In this document: one piece after another, positions 1-7,187 of the stretch
How positions within the stretch are numbered: position 1 is the first letter of the stretch
Layout: the number at the start of each line of letters is the position of its first letter
DNA from: an uncultured Acetatifactor sp.
GTDB lineage: Bacteria > Bacillota > Clostridia > Lachnospirales > Lachnospiraceae
Length of the DNA stretch: 7,187 nucleotides
Assembly: GCA_910577185.1 (NCBI GenBank)
Contig: CAJTLR010000066.1
Span: 1 to 7,187 of the forward strand
Direction: 5' to 3'
Notes under the pieces: model-generated
Told to the model about the DNA's origin: nothing
Database searches by the model: none
What the model saw: only the letters and a program-made list of their open reading frames with translations
Made by a program: the position numbers and the translations under genes

Positions 1-1
1 A

Positions 2-322
2 AAATTAGATTCCCCGTCAGGCCGGAACCCCCTCACCCTTCCGGGAAACCGCCCCTACCGGGAATTCGGCGGCGTGCCGCTGAAGCCCCGGGCGGGGAAG
101 AACTGCGTTCGCTGCGGGCTTTGCGCGGAAAAATGCCCAGTGGGCGCCATTCCGTCTGACACGCCCTCCGAAACGGATGCCGCAAAGTGTATTTCCTGTA
201 TGCGCTGCATTGCCGTCTGCCCCGGGAAGGCGCGCGGCATCAGCCCTGTCCTTCTGGCCGCCGTTGGCATGAAGATGAAAAAAGCCTGCAGCGGCCGCAG
301 GGAAAACCAGCTGATTCTGTAG
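2..322 (+). CDS. EFR1-family flavodoxin/ferredoxin protein, C-terminal part (5' end outside window)
   Basis: The frame is open from the left edge to a TAG at 320-322, giving 106 visible residues. Two complete CxxCxxCxxxCP motifs are present (visible residues 35-46 and 63-74), the signature of a bacterial-type 2[4Fe-4S] ferredoxin domain that carries electrons in the cytoplasm. The stretch before them (PGNRPYREFGGVP) and the tail after them (MKMKKACSGRRENQL) match what I know of the C-terminal end of EFR1-family proteins, where an N-terminal flavodoxin-like domain is fused to a ferredoxin. The flavodoxin half would lie upstream of the window, so the true start cannot be seen. A GTG at 74 could open a shorter frame, but homologous-looking coding sequence continues upstream of it, so I reject it as the start. 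The redox partner is unknown. The gene converges on the ABC operon, 22 bp away. The family assignment is from memory; the ferredoxin fold is certain from the cysteines. Confidence 0.88.
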   Translation, partial: KLDSPSGRNPLTLPGNRPYREFGGVPLKPRAGKNCVRCGLCAEKCPVGAIPSDTPSETDAAKCISCMRCIAVCPGKARGISPVLLAAVGMKMKKACSGRRENQLIL

Positions 323-344
323 CGTTTTCCGACGGTGCGTTTGT

Positions 345-2226
345 TTAAGCGGTCTGTTCCGGGTCATAGTACTGTGCCTGGGCATGCCAGAGTTCATAAT
401 ATTTTCCTTCCGAATCGGCCACCAGGTTCTCGTGACTGCCCTGCTGGATGATGTTTCCTTTGTCAAAAACCAGAATTTCATCGCAGAATTTGCAGGAAGA
501 CAGCCGGTGGCTGATATAGATGGCCGTCTTATCCTCTATAATTTCATTGAATTTGCTGTAAATTTCCGCCTCCGCCATGGGGTCCAGGGCGGCGGTGGGC
601 TCATCCAGCACAATGAAGGGGGAGTCCTTGTAAAGGGCCCTGGCCAGGGCGATTTTCTGACGCTCTCCCCCGGACATATCCACACCTTCCGGCTCCAGGT
701 TTTTTGTAATATATGTGTCCAGGCCGTCGGGCAGTTCTTCCAGCCTGGCACCGAAACCGGCCTTTACCAGGCAGGATTTTGCAAGTTCACGGTCATAACC
801 GGCGGATGCCGCCACATTTTCACCCAGGGGCAGGGTGGGTAGGGCAAAGTCCTGGAATACCATGGAGAAAAGGGAAAGGTACTCCTGATAATTGTATTTA
901 CGGATGTCAAAGCCGTTTAATAAAATGACGCCTTCCGTGGGATCATACAGGCGGCAGAGGAGCTTGATAAACGTGGTCTTTCCGCTGCCGTTGGGGCCCA
1001 CCACTGCCAGACGCTGCCCCACATGGAATTTTCTGTTTACATGGCGCAGGGCATATTGCTCACTGCCGGGATACCGGAAGGACACGTCACGGAATTCCAC
1101 TTCGTATTGTCTGTCATTTCGTTTTTCCACAGTCATGCTTCCCAGGTACATTACATTAGGCTTATCCAGAAAATCAAAAATATATTTCACAAAGGAATTG
1201 TTTATGCGGAGCTGTCCGGTGTCGGTGATCAGGGAGGAAAGCCCCTGGGTAAAACGGATGATGGAGCTGATGTACTGGGTCATCATGCCCACACCGAATG
1301 CCCCGGCCCAGGCTTTCAGACAGACAAACACGTAGATGGCGCCGGTGAGGAGCACGGACACCGCAGAGGAAGCCGCCGCATAGAATCCCACGGGTCCCCG
1401 GGCCAGCTTTGAAAAATATCCTTTGCTCTGGAAGGTACTCTCTTTGTCACTGCTATATTTCCAGCACAAAATGTCCTGGCGGTACATGCGCATGTCCGCG
1501 GCATTTTCATTAAAATGTCCCAGAAAGCCGTAATGGCCGAACAGGCGGTTTCCCAGATTATGAACATTGGAATTCAGTGCAAAATAGCTTTCGGCCTTAT
1601 TGGAAAGCATGGGGGATACAATAATCACTGCCAGCATGACTGCCAGGATCAAAAGTAAAAACAGAGGACTGTTCAGAAAAGCCATGTCAACGGCACTGTC
1701 AGGCACCCGGCTGGTAAAAAGCGTCACGGTCAGGGCGATTCCGCCCAGAAGGGTGAACAGGTCGGAGAGCATCCGGTCAAGCAGGTAGAAGAACTTATGC
1801 ATGCCCCATCCACCGCCATTGGTGTTCTGCAGAATGGTGGAAAGGTGGTTTCTGGTTTCTGTCTCGTCCTCAATACAGAAATCCATATCCATCATTTTGT
1901 CGCCCAGCATTTTGCGGACATAGTAAAAGTAGTCGGCATTTTCAATGTTATAAAAACGGTCGATGAGGGCACCGGTGAGGGAAATCAGCGCCGCAGAACT
2001 TAAGGATACCAGAACCAGGAAAAGAAGTTTTCCGGGATCGCGGCTGCCGGCCAGTTCTTCTATGATCATGGCGGACAACAGAATGCCCGCATAGGGGGTC
2101 AGGGAACCCCACAGGCTTTTCAGAAGGCGGGAAACAAGTATTCCGGGGCGCTGTGTGTATAACATCCCGACCAGTCTCGCAGATACGGACCAGGTTTCGC
2201 CCCAGGATGATAATTTTTTATCACTA

Positions 2227-2237
<11 letters not shown>
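345..2237 (-). CDS. ABC transporter, fused permease/ATP-binding half-transporter (630 aa)
   Basis: This is an inner-membrane ABC exporter half-unit with the order TMD-NBD. Hydrophobic segments lie near residues 47-64, 71-92, 160-174, 190-211 and 283-312, with further helix-like stretches to about 340. The nucleotide-binding domain spans about 378-615. It has Walker A GPNGSGKTT (414-422), Q-loop Gln462, signature SGGERQ (522-527), Walker B FIVLDEP (541-547) with catalytic Glu546, D-loop ALD (550-552) and H-loop His577. Length is normal for a type IV (B-family) exporter subunit. The ATG at 2235-2237 overlaps the upstream ABC gene by 11 bp. The nearest Shine-Dalgarno (AGAGG, complement of 2250-2254) lies 12 nt away, a long spacing that suggests translational coupling. 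It most likely pairs with the neighbouring 614-aa protein as a heterodimer. There is no C39 peptidase or other substrate-indicating domain, so the cargo (peptide, lipid or drug) cannot be named. Confidence 0.93.
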
Positions 2238-4071
<1,834 letters not shown>

Positions 4072-4143
4072 GTTTCTTCTCCTTTATTTTGTTCTGTGTC
4101 TTGGGGGATGGCCATAGGGCCGCTTTCTTTCGCGAATAAGGTC

Positions 4144-4152
4144 ATTATATCA
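4144..4152 (-). promoter_or_regulatory. Predicted extended -10 promoter in repeat unit 1 (proximal, ABC operon)
   Basis: On the minus strand this reads TGATATAAT, a perfect TATAAT with the TGn extension used by sigma-A promoters that lack a good -35. I see no convincing TTGACA-like box 16-18 bp upstream. The predicted transcript start is near 4137, inside the TTCGCGAA palindrome, giving a leader of about 66 nt to the ABC start codon. It overlaps the left arm of the inverted repeat at 4148-4175, so a protein bound there would block it. Confidence 0.6.
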
Positions 4153-4175
4153 TGATTGCAGATCCAATCATGATA
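4148..4175. promoter_or_regulatory. Perfect 11-bp inverted repeat, candidate operator, copy 1
   Basis: TATCATGATTG and CAATCATGATA are exact reverse complements separated by six bases (CAGATC). Each arm itself contains the 8-bp palindrome ATCATGAT, so the site holds two such boxes with centres 18 bp apart. It overlaps the minus-strand -10 element of unit 1, the classic position of a repressor site. As RNA it could form an 11-bp hairpin with a 6-nt loop in transcripts from the distal promoters. It is not followed by a T run on either strand, so it is not a typical terminator. No cognate regulator is in the window. Confidence 0.6.
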
Positions 4176-4214
4176 CGGATGGCCATAGGGCCGCTTCCTT
4201 TCGTGAATAAGGTC

Positions 4215-4223
4215 ATTATATCA
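4215..4223 (-). promoter_or_regulatory. Predicted extended -10 promoter in repeat unit 2 (middle, ABC operon)
   Basis: This is an identical copy of TGATATAAT on the minus strand, 71 bp upstream of the unit 1 element, with the same sequence context. The predicted start is near 4208, giving a leader of about 137 nt that would include the unit 1 inverted repeat as an RNA hairpin. It overlaps the inverted repeat at 4219-4246. Confidence 0.5.
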
Positions 4224-4246
4224 TGATTGCAGATCCAATCATGATA
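4219..4246. promoter_or_regulatory. Perfect 11-bp inverted repeat, candidate operator, copy 2
   Basis: This is an exact copy of the inverted repeat in unit 1, including the CAGATC centre, displaced by 71 bp. It overlaps the -10 element of unit 2. The two copies together supply four ATCATGAT boxes. Preservation without any change in this 28-bp segment, while other positions of the unit differ, fits either very recent duplication or functional constraint. Confidence 0.6.
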
Positions 4247-4285
4247 CGGATGGCCATACGGCCGCTTCCTTTCATGAATAAGGTC

Positions 4286-4294
4286 ATTATATCA
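4286..4294 (-). promoter_or_regulatory. Predicted extended -10 promoter in partial repeat unit 3 (distal, ABC operon)
   Basis: This is the third copy of TGATATAAT on the minus strand. Upstream DNA (toward higher coordinates) differs from the other two copies because the repeat ends at 4296, so this element lacks the inverted-repeat operator and has unrelated sequence at the -35 position. If it is active, it would escape control through the dyad at its own -10. The leader would be about 208 nt and cover both hairpin-forming repeats. Confidence 0.42.
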
Positions 4295-4316
4295 TGTGGT
4301 TCGCAAAACAGGGGAT

Positions 4317-4351
4317 CGGGGGACGAAATGTGTGTTCCGGGGGACGAAATG
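4317..4351. repeat. 14-bp direct repeat CGGGGGACGAAATG, two copies
   Basis: CGGGGGACGAAATG occurs at 4317-4330 and again at 4338-4351, a 21-bp centre spacing or about two helical turns. The sequence between and around them is unrelated to the 71-bp repeats. The spacing suggests paired protein-binding sites on one face of DNA. The GGGGAC-rich character also faintly recalls REP-like palindromes of Clostridia, but no transposase gene or long palindrome is present here. Confidence 0.7.
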
Positions 4352-4368
4352 CAGGGGAGGTTTCTTCA

Positions 4369-4408
4369 TACTTTACTGTACTTTACTGAAAAGGCTTTTT
4401 CTAAAGTA
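4369..4408. promoter_or_regulatory. Three TACTTTA heptamers just upstream of the cutC promoter
   Basis: TACTTTACTG occurs in tandem at 4369-4378 and 4379-4388 (10-bp period, one helical turn). The heptamer recurs inverted as TAAAGTA at 4402-4408. The second and third heptamers, with AAAAG-G-CTTTT between them, make an imperfect dyad (4379-4408) that ends one base before the -35 hexamer. The position fits an activator or repressor site for cutC and the downstream genes. A T-poor tail after the dyad argues against a terminator. Confidence 0.45.
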
Positions 4409-4409
4409 A

Positions 4410-4438
4410 TTGCCATAATTTATAAAATAATGTATGAT
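4410..4438 (+). promoter_or_regulatory. Predicted sigma-A-type promoter for cutC and downstream genes
   Basis: The -35 hexamer TTGCCA (4410-4415) and the -10 hexamer TATGAT (4433-4438) are separated by exactly 17 bp of AT-rich DNA. Each hexamer matches the housekeeping consensus at five of six positions. The predicted start is near 4445, leaving a leader of about 58 nt before the cutC start. No other equally good promoter was seen before the EAL or ugd genes, which fits one transcript for all three. Confidence 0.72.
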
Positions 4439-4446
4439 ATAGGTAG

Positions 4447-4469
4447 TTTACGGAATTGGAACCGTTAAA
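4447..4469 (+). other. Small inverted repeat in the cutC leader
   Basis: TTTACGG (4447-4453) can pair with CCGTTAAA (4462-4469) with one bulged base, around an 8-nt loop. It lies at the predicted 5' end of the cutC transcript. It could stabilise the mRNA or serve as a downstream operator, or be chance. It is not followed by a U run, so it is not a terminator. Confidence 0.3.
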
Positions 4470-4490
4470 GAGGGGGAATCTGGTTTTCAG

Positions 4491-4495
4491 GGAGG
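4491..4495 (+). promoter_or_regulatory. Ribosome binding site that fixes the cutC TTG start
   Basis: GGAGG lies 7 nt upstream of the TTG at 4503. No in-frame ATG or GTG with comparable spacing is available, and the CutC family's N-terminal KYILEVCVDS begins directly after this codon. The site therefore decides the start. Confidence 0.8.
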
Positions 4496-4502
4496 TTTTG
4501 GA

Positions 4503-5261
4503 TTGGGAAAATATATTCTGGAAGTATGTGTGGATTCGGCGGAATCGGCCCTGGCCGCGGTTTCGGGAGGAGCGGACAGACTGGAACTGTGCGCCGGACT
4601 GGTCATAGGCGGGATCACACCGGATGTAAGTTTATATGAGAAAGTAAGGGAATTGACGGACACCAGGATTCATGTGCTGATACGGCCCAGGTACGGGGAT
4701 TTTCTGTATACAGACTATGAGTTTGAGATCATTTCCCGCAGCGTGGAACTGTACCGGAAGCTGGGAGCGGACGGTGTGGTAGTGGGCTGTCTTCTGCCGG
4801 ACGGCTCCCTGGACCAGGAGAGAATGAAGCGGCTGAAAAGCCTGGCCGGGGACATGAATGTGACGCTCCACCGGGCTTTTGACATGTGCAGGGACCCCTA
4901 CCGGGCGCTGGAACAGGCAAAAGAAACGGGGATAGGGACCATCCTCACCTCAGGCCAGAAAGAAAGCTGTTCGGAGGGGATGGAGCTGCTGGCCGGCCTT
5001 GTGAAATCCGGCGGCGGGCAGGTGGACATCATGGCCGGAGGAGGCGTGGACGCACAAACCATAAAACTCCTGGCGCCTGCCACGGGAGTTACAAGTTATC
5101 ATATGTCCGGAAAGGAAGTGCTGGATTCCACCATGACATATCGGAAGGAGGGTGTCTCCATGGGAGTGCCCGGACTGGGAGAGTACCGGATTTTCCGAAC
5201 CTCCGGACAGAAAGTCAGGGAGGCCAGGCAGGCGCTGGAAGGATTGTCCGGGGCAGAGTGA
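4503..5261 (+). CDS. cutC: CutC family protein (copper homeostasis protein CutC), 252 aa
   Basis: This is a cytoplasmic TIM-barrel protein of the CutC family at its usual length (about 250 aa). Family hallmarks are visible in order: LEVCVDSAESALAA (6-19), GGADRLELCAGL (22-33), GGITP (36-40), HVLIRPR (57-63), GDFLYTDYE (65-73), VVGCLLPDGSLD (93-104), LHRAFDM (122-128), ILTSG (147-151) and DIMAGGGV (175-182), then His200. CutC was linked to copper tolerance in E. coli, but that role has been questioned and no reaction is firmly established. No other metal-handling gene lies in this window. Translation starts at TTG, supported by GGAGG 7 nt upstream. The gene opens the rightward cluster and has the best promoter in the window. 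The usual Cys residues near the N-terminus (Cys9, Cys30) are present. Family assignment is secure; biological function is not. Confidence 0.95.
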   Translation: MGKYILEVCVDSAESALAAVSGGADRLELCAGLVIGGITPDVSLYEKVRELTDTRIHVLIRPRYGDFLYTDYEFEIISRSVELYRKLGADGVVVGCLLPDGSLDQERMKRLKSLAGDMNVTLHRAFDMCRDPYRALEQAKETGIGTILTSGQKESCSEGMELLAGLVKSGGGQVDIMAGGGVDAQTIKLLAPATGVTSYHMSGKEVLDSTMTYRKEGVSMGVPGLGEYRIFRTSGQKVREARQALEGLSGAE

Positions 5262-5291
5262 CATAACAGACAGGGGCACAGGAGGGATACA

Positions 5292-6620
5292 ATGACAAAT
5301 CATGGTTCAGGCGAAATTACATATGATGCAATGACGGGGCTGCGGGACTGGAAAACTTTTTTTCAGGACGCCAGGGATAAGCTTCTGAAGGGTATCCATG
5401 CACATGTGGTTTTTATCCAGCTGCTGCAGCTGAAACGGATTAACCGGAAATATAATATTCAGGTGGGAAATGAACTGCTGGAGGATATCGGCAGTTATCT
5501 GAGGGAACTGAAGGAAGATTATACGGCATACAGGACCAATAACTCGCGCTTTGTGCTGCTGGGGCCGGAATGCACCCGGCAGGAGGCGGAAAGTCTGCTG
5601 GAGCAGATACGGGCCCGCTTTCAGGATGTCTGGAATATTGACTGTGAGGGTCAAAAACATGAGGTCCTGGCAAAGGTATATCTGATTCACTTTTTTCTGG
5701 AGCCAAAGGATACGGAAAATGATTTGCTGGAGAAAATGAATCATGGAGTGAATGTGTTCCTGGCCAGGGAGAGAAAGGGAATCCTTTTCTTCAATGATGA
5801 ACTGAATGCAGATATGCTGCACAGAAGATATGTTTTAAACGAGGTCAGGTACGCAGTGGAGAACAAGACTTTCCAGGCGTATTACCAGCCAATCTACGAC
5901 TGCGCCAGGAAAAGATTCACTTCGGCGGAGTCCCTGATCCGGCTTGTTGCCCGGGATGGTTCGTTTCTGTCGCCGGGGGAATTCATTCCCATGGCAGAGG
6001 ACAACGGACTGATCGATGGAATCAGCTGGATTATGCTGGAAAAAGTCTGTGAATTTCTGGGGGAACATCCGGGCCTGCCACTAATGACCATATCAGTCAA
6101 TATGACGGGCCAGCAGATCCTGGATCCCACTTTTATCTGGCGTGTGGAGAAGAATCTGAAAAAATACGGAGTGGACGGATCCCGGCTGCGGATTGAGATT
6201 ACGGAGAGGACCATAACGGAAGATTTTGCGGAAGTGCGGAAGGTGATGGAATATCTGTCCGGAGAAGGGGTTCATTTTTATATGGACGATTTCGGCACAG
6301 GGTATTCCAATCTCTCCAGCATGCTGTCCCTTCCTTTTGAAGTCATCAAGTTTGACCAGTCCCTGATCAGGATGATGATCGACTCGGAGAAGGGCCAGAG
6401 GACCATTGGATTACTGACGGACATTATGCATGAAAATGATTATGTGGTGGTGGCTGAGGGCGTGGAGACGGAAAACCAGGTGAAGAGCGCTTATGAACGC
6501 AATCTGGACCGCATCCAGGGATATTATTATGCAAAACCCATGCCGGGGGAAGAACTGGTTTCCTTTTTGAAGAAATGCCGCAGGGAGGAAGAAAAAATAT
6601 TATTACAGGAGAGGGAATAG
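5292..6620 (+). CDS. Degenerate GGDEF plus EAL-domain protein, probable c-di-GMP phosphodiesterase (442 aa)
   Basis: Residues 10-165 form a GGDEF-like domain. It starts with the family's D-x-x-TGL-like turn (DAMTGLRDW) but has NNSRF (83-87) where GGDEF should be and no clear RxxD inhibitory site, so it should not make c-di-GMP. Residues 175-430 form an EAL domain that cleaves c-di-GMP to pGpG. The EAL signature reads ESL (213-215), retaining the metal-binding Glu213. The other expected catalytic residues are present: Asn270 (SVN), Glu302 (EITER), Asp332-Asp333 (DDFGTGYS), Lys353, Glu389 (AEGVE) and Gln409. Loop 6 DFGTG is intact, which favours real activity. No signal peptide, membrane segment or PAS domain is seen, so it is probably cytosolic, with the dead GGDEF as a possible GTP sensor. 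The ATG follows AGGAGGG at 5 nt. It lies 30 bp after cutC and 4 bp before ugd, suggesting a role in polysaccharide or surface control. Confidence 0.92.
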   Translation: MTNHGSGEITYDAMTGLRDWKTFFQDARDKLLKGIHAHVVFIQLLQLKRINRKYNIQVGNELLEDIGSYLRELKEDYTAYRTNNSRFVLLGPECTRQEAESLLEQIRARFQDVWNIDCEGQKHEVLAKVYLIHFFLEPKDTENDLLEKMNHGVNVFLARERKGILFFNDELNADMLHRRYVLNEVRYAVENKTFQAYYQPIYDCARKRFTSAESLIRLVARDGSFLSPGEFIPMAEDNGLIDGISWIMLEKVCEFLGEHPGLPLMTISVNMTGQQILDPTFIWRVEKNLKKYGVDGSRLRIEITERTITEDFAEVRKVMEYLSGEGVHFYMDDFGTGYSNLSSMLSLPFEVIKFDQSLIRMMIDSEKGQRTIGLLTDIMHENDYVVVAEGVETENQVKSAYERNLDRIQGYYYAKPMPGEELVSFLKKCRREEEKILLQERE

Positions 6621-6624
6621 GAAA

Positions 6625-7187
6625 ATGAAGATTACGGTGGTTGGTACCGGTTATGTGGGGATGTCTCTGGCGGTTCTTCTGGCCCAGGAGAATGAAGTGA
6701 CGGCAGTGGACATTCTTCCGGAAAAGGTAAAACTGATCAACGAAAGAGTCTCGCCGATCCAGGACAAGGAGATCGAAGAGTATCTGCGGGAGAAAACACT
6801 GCATCTGACAGCCACAACGGATGCGGAAGGTTCTTACAGGGATGCGGATTTCATTATTGTGGCCACGCCTACTAATTATGATCCGGGGAGCAATTATTTT
6901 GACACGTCGGCGGTGGAGAGCGTGGTGCGGCAGGTGCTTGAGACAGACAGCCGGGCGGTGATTGTGGTCAAGTCCACTGTTCCGGTGGGCTATACGGTCT
7001 CTCTGAATCAGAAATACCGGACGGACAGGATTCTGTTCAGCCCGGAATTTCTGCGGGAGACAAAGGCCCTGTACGACAATCTGCATCCGTCCAGAATCAT
7101 TGTGGGCTATGATCTGAACCGCCGCGAAACAAGGGAAAGGGCAGAAGTGTTCGGGAATTTGCTGGCGGCTGCTTCCCGGGAGCGGGA
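6625..7187 (+). CDS. ugd: UDP-glucose 6-dehydrogenase, N-terminal part (3' end outside window)
   Basis: This cytosolic enzyme oxidises UDP-glucose to UDP-glucuronate with two NAD+, feeding capsule, exopolysaccharide or glycan synthesis. 187 residues are visible before the window ends. The Rossmann NAD motif GTGYVG (7-12) and Asp29 (NAD ribose site) are present, followed by ATPTNYDP (80-87), KSTVPVG (116-122), SPEFLRE (139-145) and ALYDNLHPSRIIVG (148-161). Thr118, Glu141 and Glu145 fall at positions I recall as active-site residues in the Streptococcus pyogenes enzyme. The start is close to that of the short E. coli-type Ugd (about 390-400 aa). The catalytic Cys and the C-terminal sugar-binding domain lie beyond the edge. 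The ATG is 4 nt after the EAL stop, with AGGAGAGGG (6607-6615) about 9 nt upstream inside the EAL gene, so the two are translationally close. UDP-ManNAc dehydrogenase is a less likely alternative. Confidence 0.94.
   Translation, partial: MKITVVGTGYVGMSLAVLLAQENEVTAVDILPEKVKLINERVSPIQDKEIEEYLREKTLHLTATTDAEGSYRDADFIIVATPTNYDPGSNYFDTSAVESVVRQVLETDSRAVIVVKSTVPVGYTVSLNQKYRTDRILFSPEFLRETKALYDNLHPSRIIVGYDLNRRETRERAEVFGNLLAAASRER

Larger units (their letters stand above)
4107..4296. repeat. 71-bp tandem repeat, 2.7 copies, upstream of the ABC operon
   Basis: Unit 1 is 4107-4177, unit 2 is 4178-4248 and partial unit 3 is 4249-4296 (48 bp). Units 1 and 2 differ at 2 of 71 positions, and units 2 and 3 at 2 of 48. 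Each unit holds, in + order, ATGGCCAT within GGCC-N4-GGCC, an 8-bp near-palindrome (TTCGCGAA, TTCGTGAA or TTCATGAA), and a minus-strand extended -10 (TGATATAAT). Units 1 and 2 also hold an 11-bp perfect inverted repeat, which is lost in unit 3 where the similarity stops after ATCATG. The period is not a multiple of three and no gene lies here, so this is regulatory DNA, probably a recently multiplied promoter segment. There are no unique spacers, so it is not CRISPR. Confidence 0.97.

Noticed and set aside
74..322. GTG at 74 as the true start of a small stand-alone ferredoxin
   Set aside because: The frame stays open to the left edge and encodes the PGNRPYREF segment expected just before the ferredoxin domain of EFR1-type proteins, so the gene continues upstream.
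4148..4175. Intrinsic terminator at the 11-bp inverted repeat
   Set aside because: The stem is AT-rich and is not followed by a T run on either strand. Overlap with a -10 element suits an operator better.
4107..4296. CRISPR-like array
   Set aside because: The whole 71-bp unit repeats head to tail with no unique spacers between copies, and no cas genes are present.
4107..4296. Miniature inverted-repeat transposon or insertion sequence remnant
   Set aside because: No terminal inverted repeats flank the block, no target-site duplication is evident, and no transposase fragment is encoded. The dyads are internal and repeat with the unit.
4223..4468. Possible 81-aa protein reading through the repeats on the + strand
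   Set aside because: It runs across regulatory repeats and the cutC promoter, has no good ribosome binding site and has low-complexity content. The 71-bp period would shift frame between copies.
4445..4502. c-di-GMP or other riboswitch in the cutC leader
   Set aside because: The leader is only about 58 nt and holds just one weak hairpin. I could not find the conserved core of a known riboswitch class.
6424..7086. Minus-strand open frame (220 aa) opposite the EAL and ugd genes
   Set aside because: It crosses two clear conserved genes on the other strand and has a His/Pro/Arg-rich composition typical of an antisense artefact.

Overview
The window looks like a chromosomal segment of a Clostridia-type, Lachnospiraceae-like anaerobe. 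The evidence is its moderate to high GC content, strong AGGAG-type ribosome binding sites, an EFR1-type ferredoxin with two [4Fe-4S] motifs, and Firmicutes-style paired ABC exporters. This placement is inferred from protein flavour, not from a search.

Layout: at the left edge is the 3' end of an EFR1-family flavodoxin/ferredoxin gene (+). It converges, with only 22 bp between stop codons and no visible terminator, on a leftward two-gene operon encoding two full-length ABC exporter half-transporters (614 and 630 aa, 11-bp gene overlap). They most likely form a heterodimer of unknown substrate. A 431-bp divergent intergenic region (4072-4502) separates this operon from a rightward cluster. That cluster is cutC (TTG start), a GGDEF-EAL protein with a degenerate cyclase domain and an intact phosphodiesterase site, and the 5' part of a short-type UDP-glucose 6-dehydrogenase gene (ugd), which runs off the right edge. 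Gaps of 30 bp and 4 bp suggest that these three are co-transcribed.

The intergenic region is the most unusual part. On the ABC side it holds 2.7 copies of a 71-bp tandem repeat. Each copy carries an identical extended -10 element (TGATATAAT) reading toward the ABC genes. The two complete copies also carry a perfect 11-bp inverted repeat overlapping that -10 element. This looks like a multiplied promoter/operator cassette. On the cutC side there are a 14-bp direct repeat, three TACTTTA heptamers, and a good sigma-A-type promoter (TTGCCA-N17-TATGAT) serving cutC.

Functionally, the right-hand cluster pairs a probable c-di-GMP phosphodiesterase with a UDP-glucuronate-producing enzyme, which suggests surface polysaccharide or envelope control. 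CutC is a conserved TIM-barrel protein whose real role is uncertain. The left-hand cluster is an export system with its own elaborate promoter region but no regulator gene in the window. I see no RNA genes, CRISPR, insertion sequence or phage genes.
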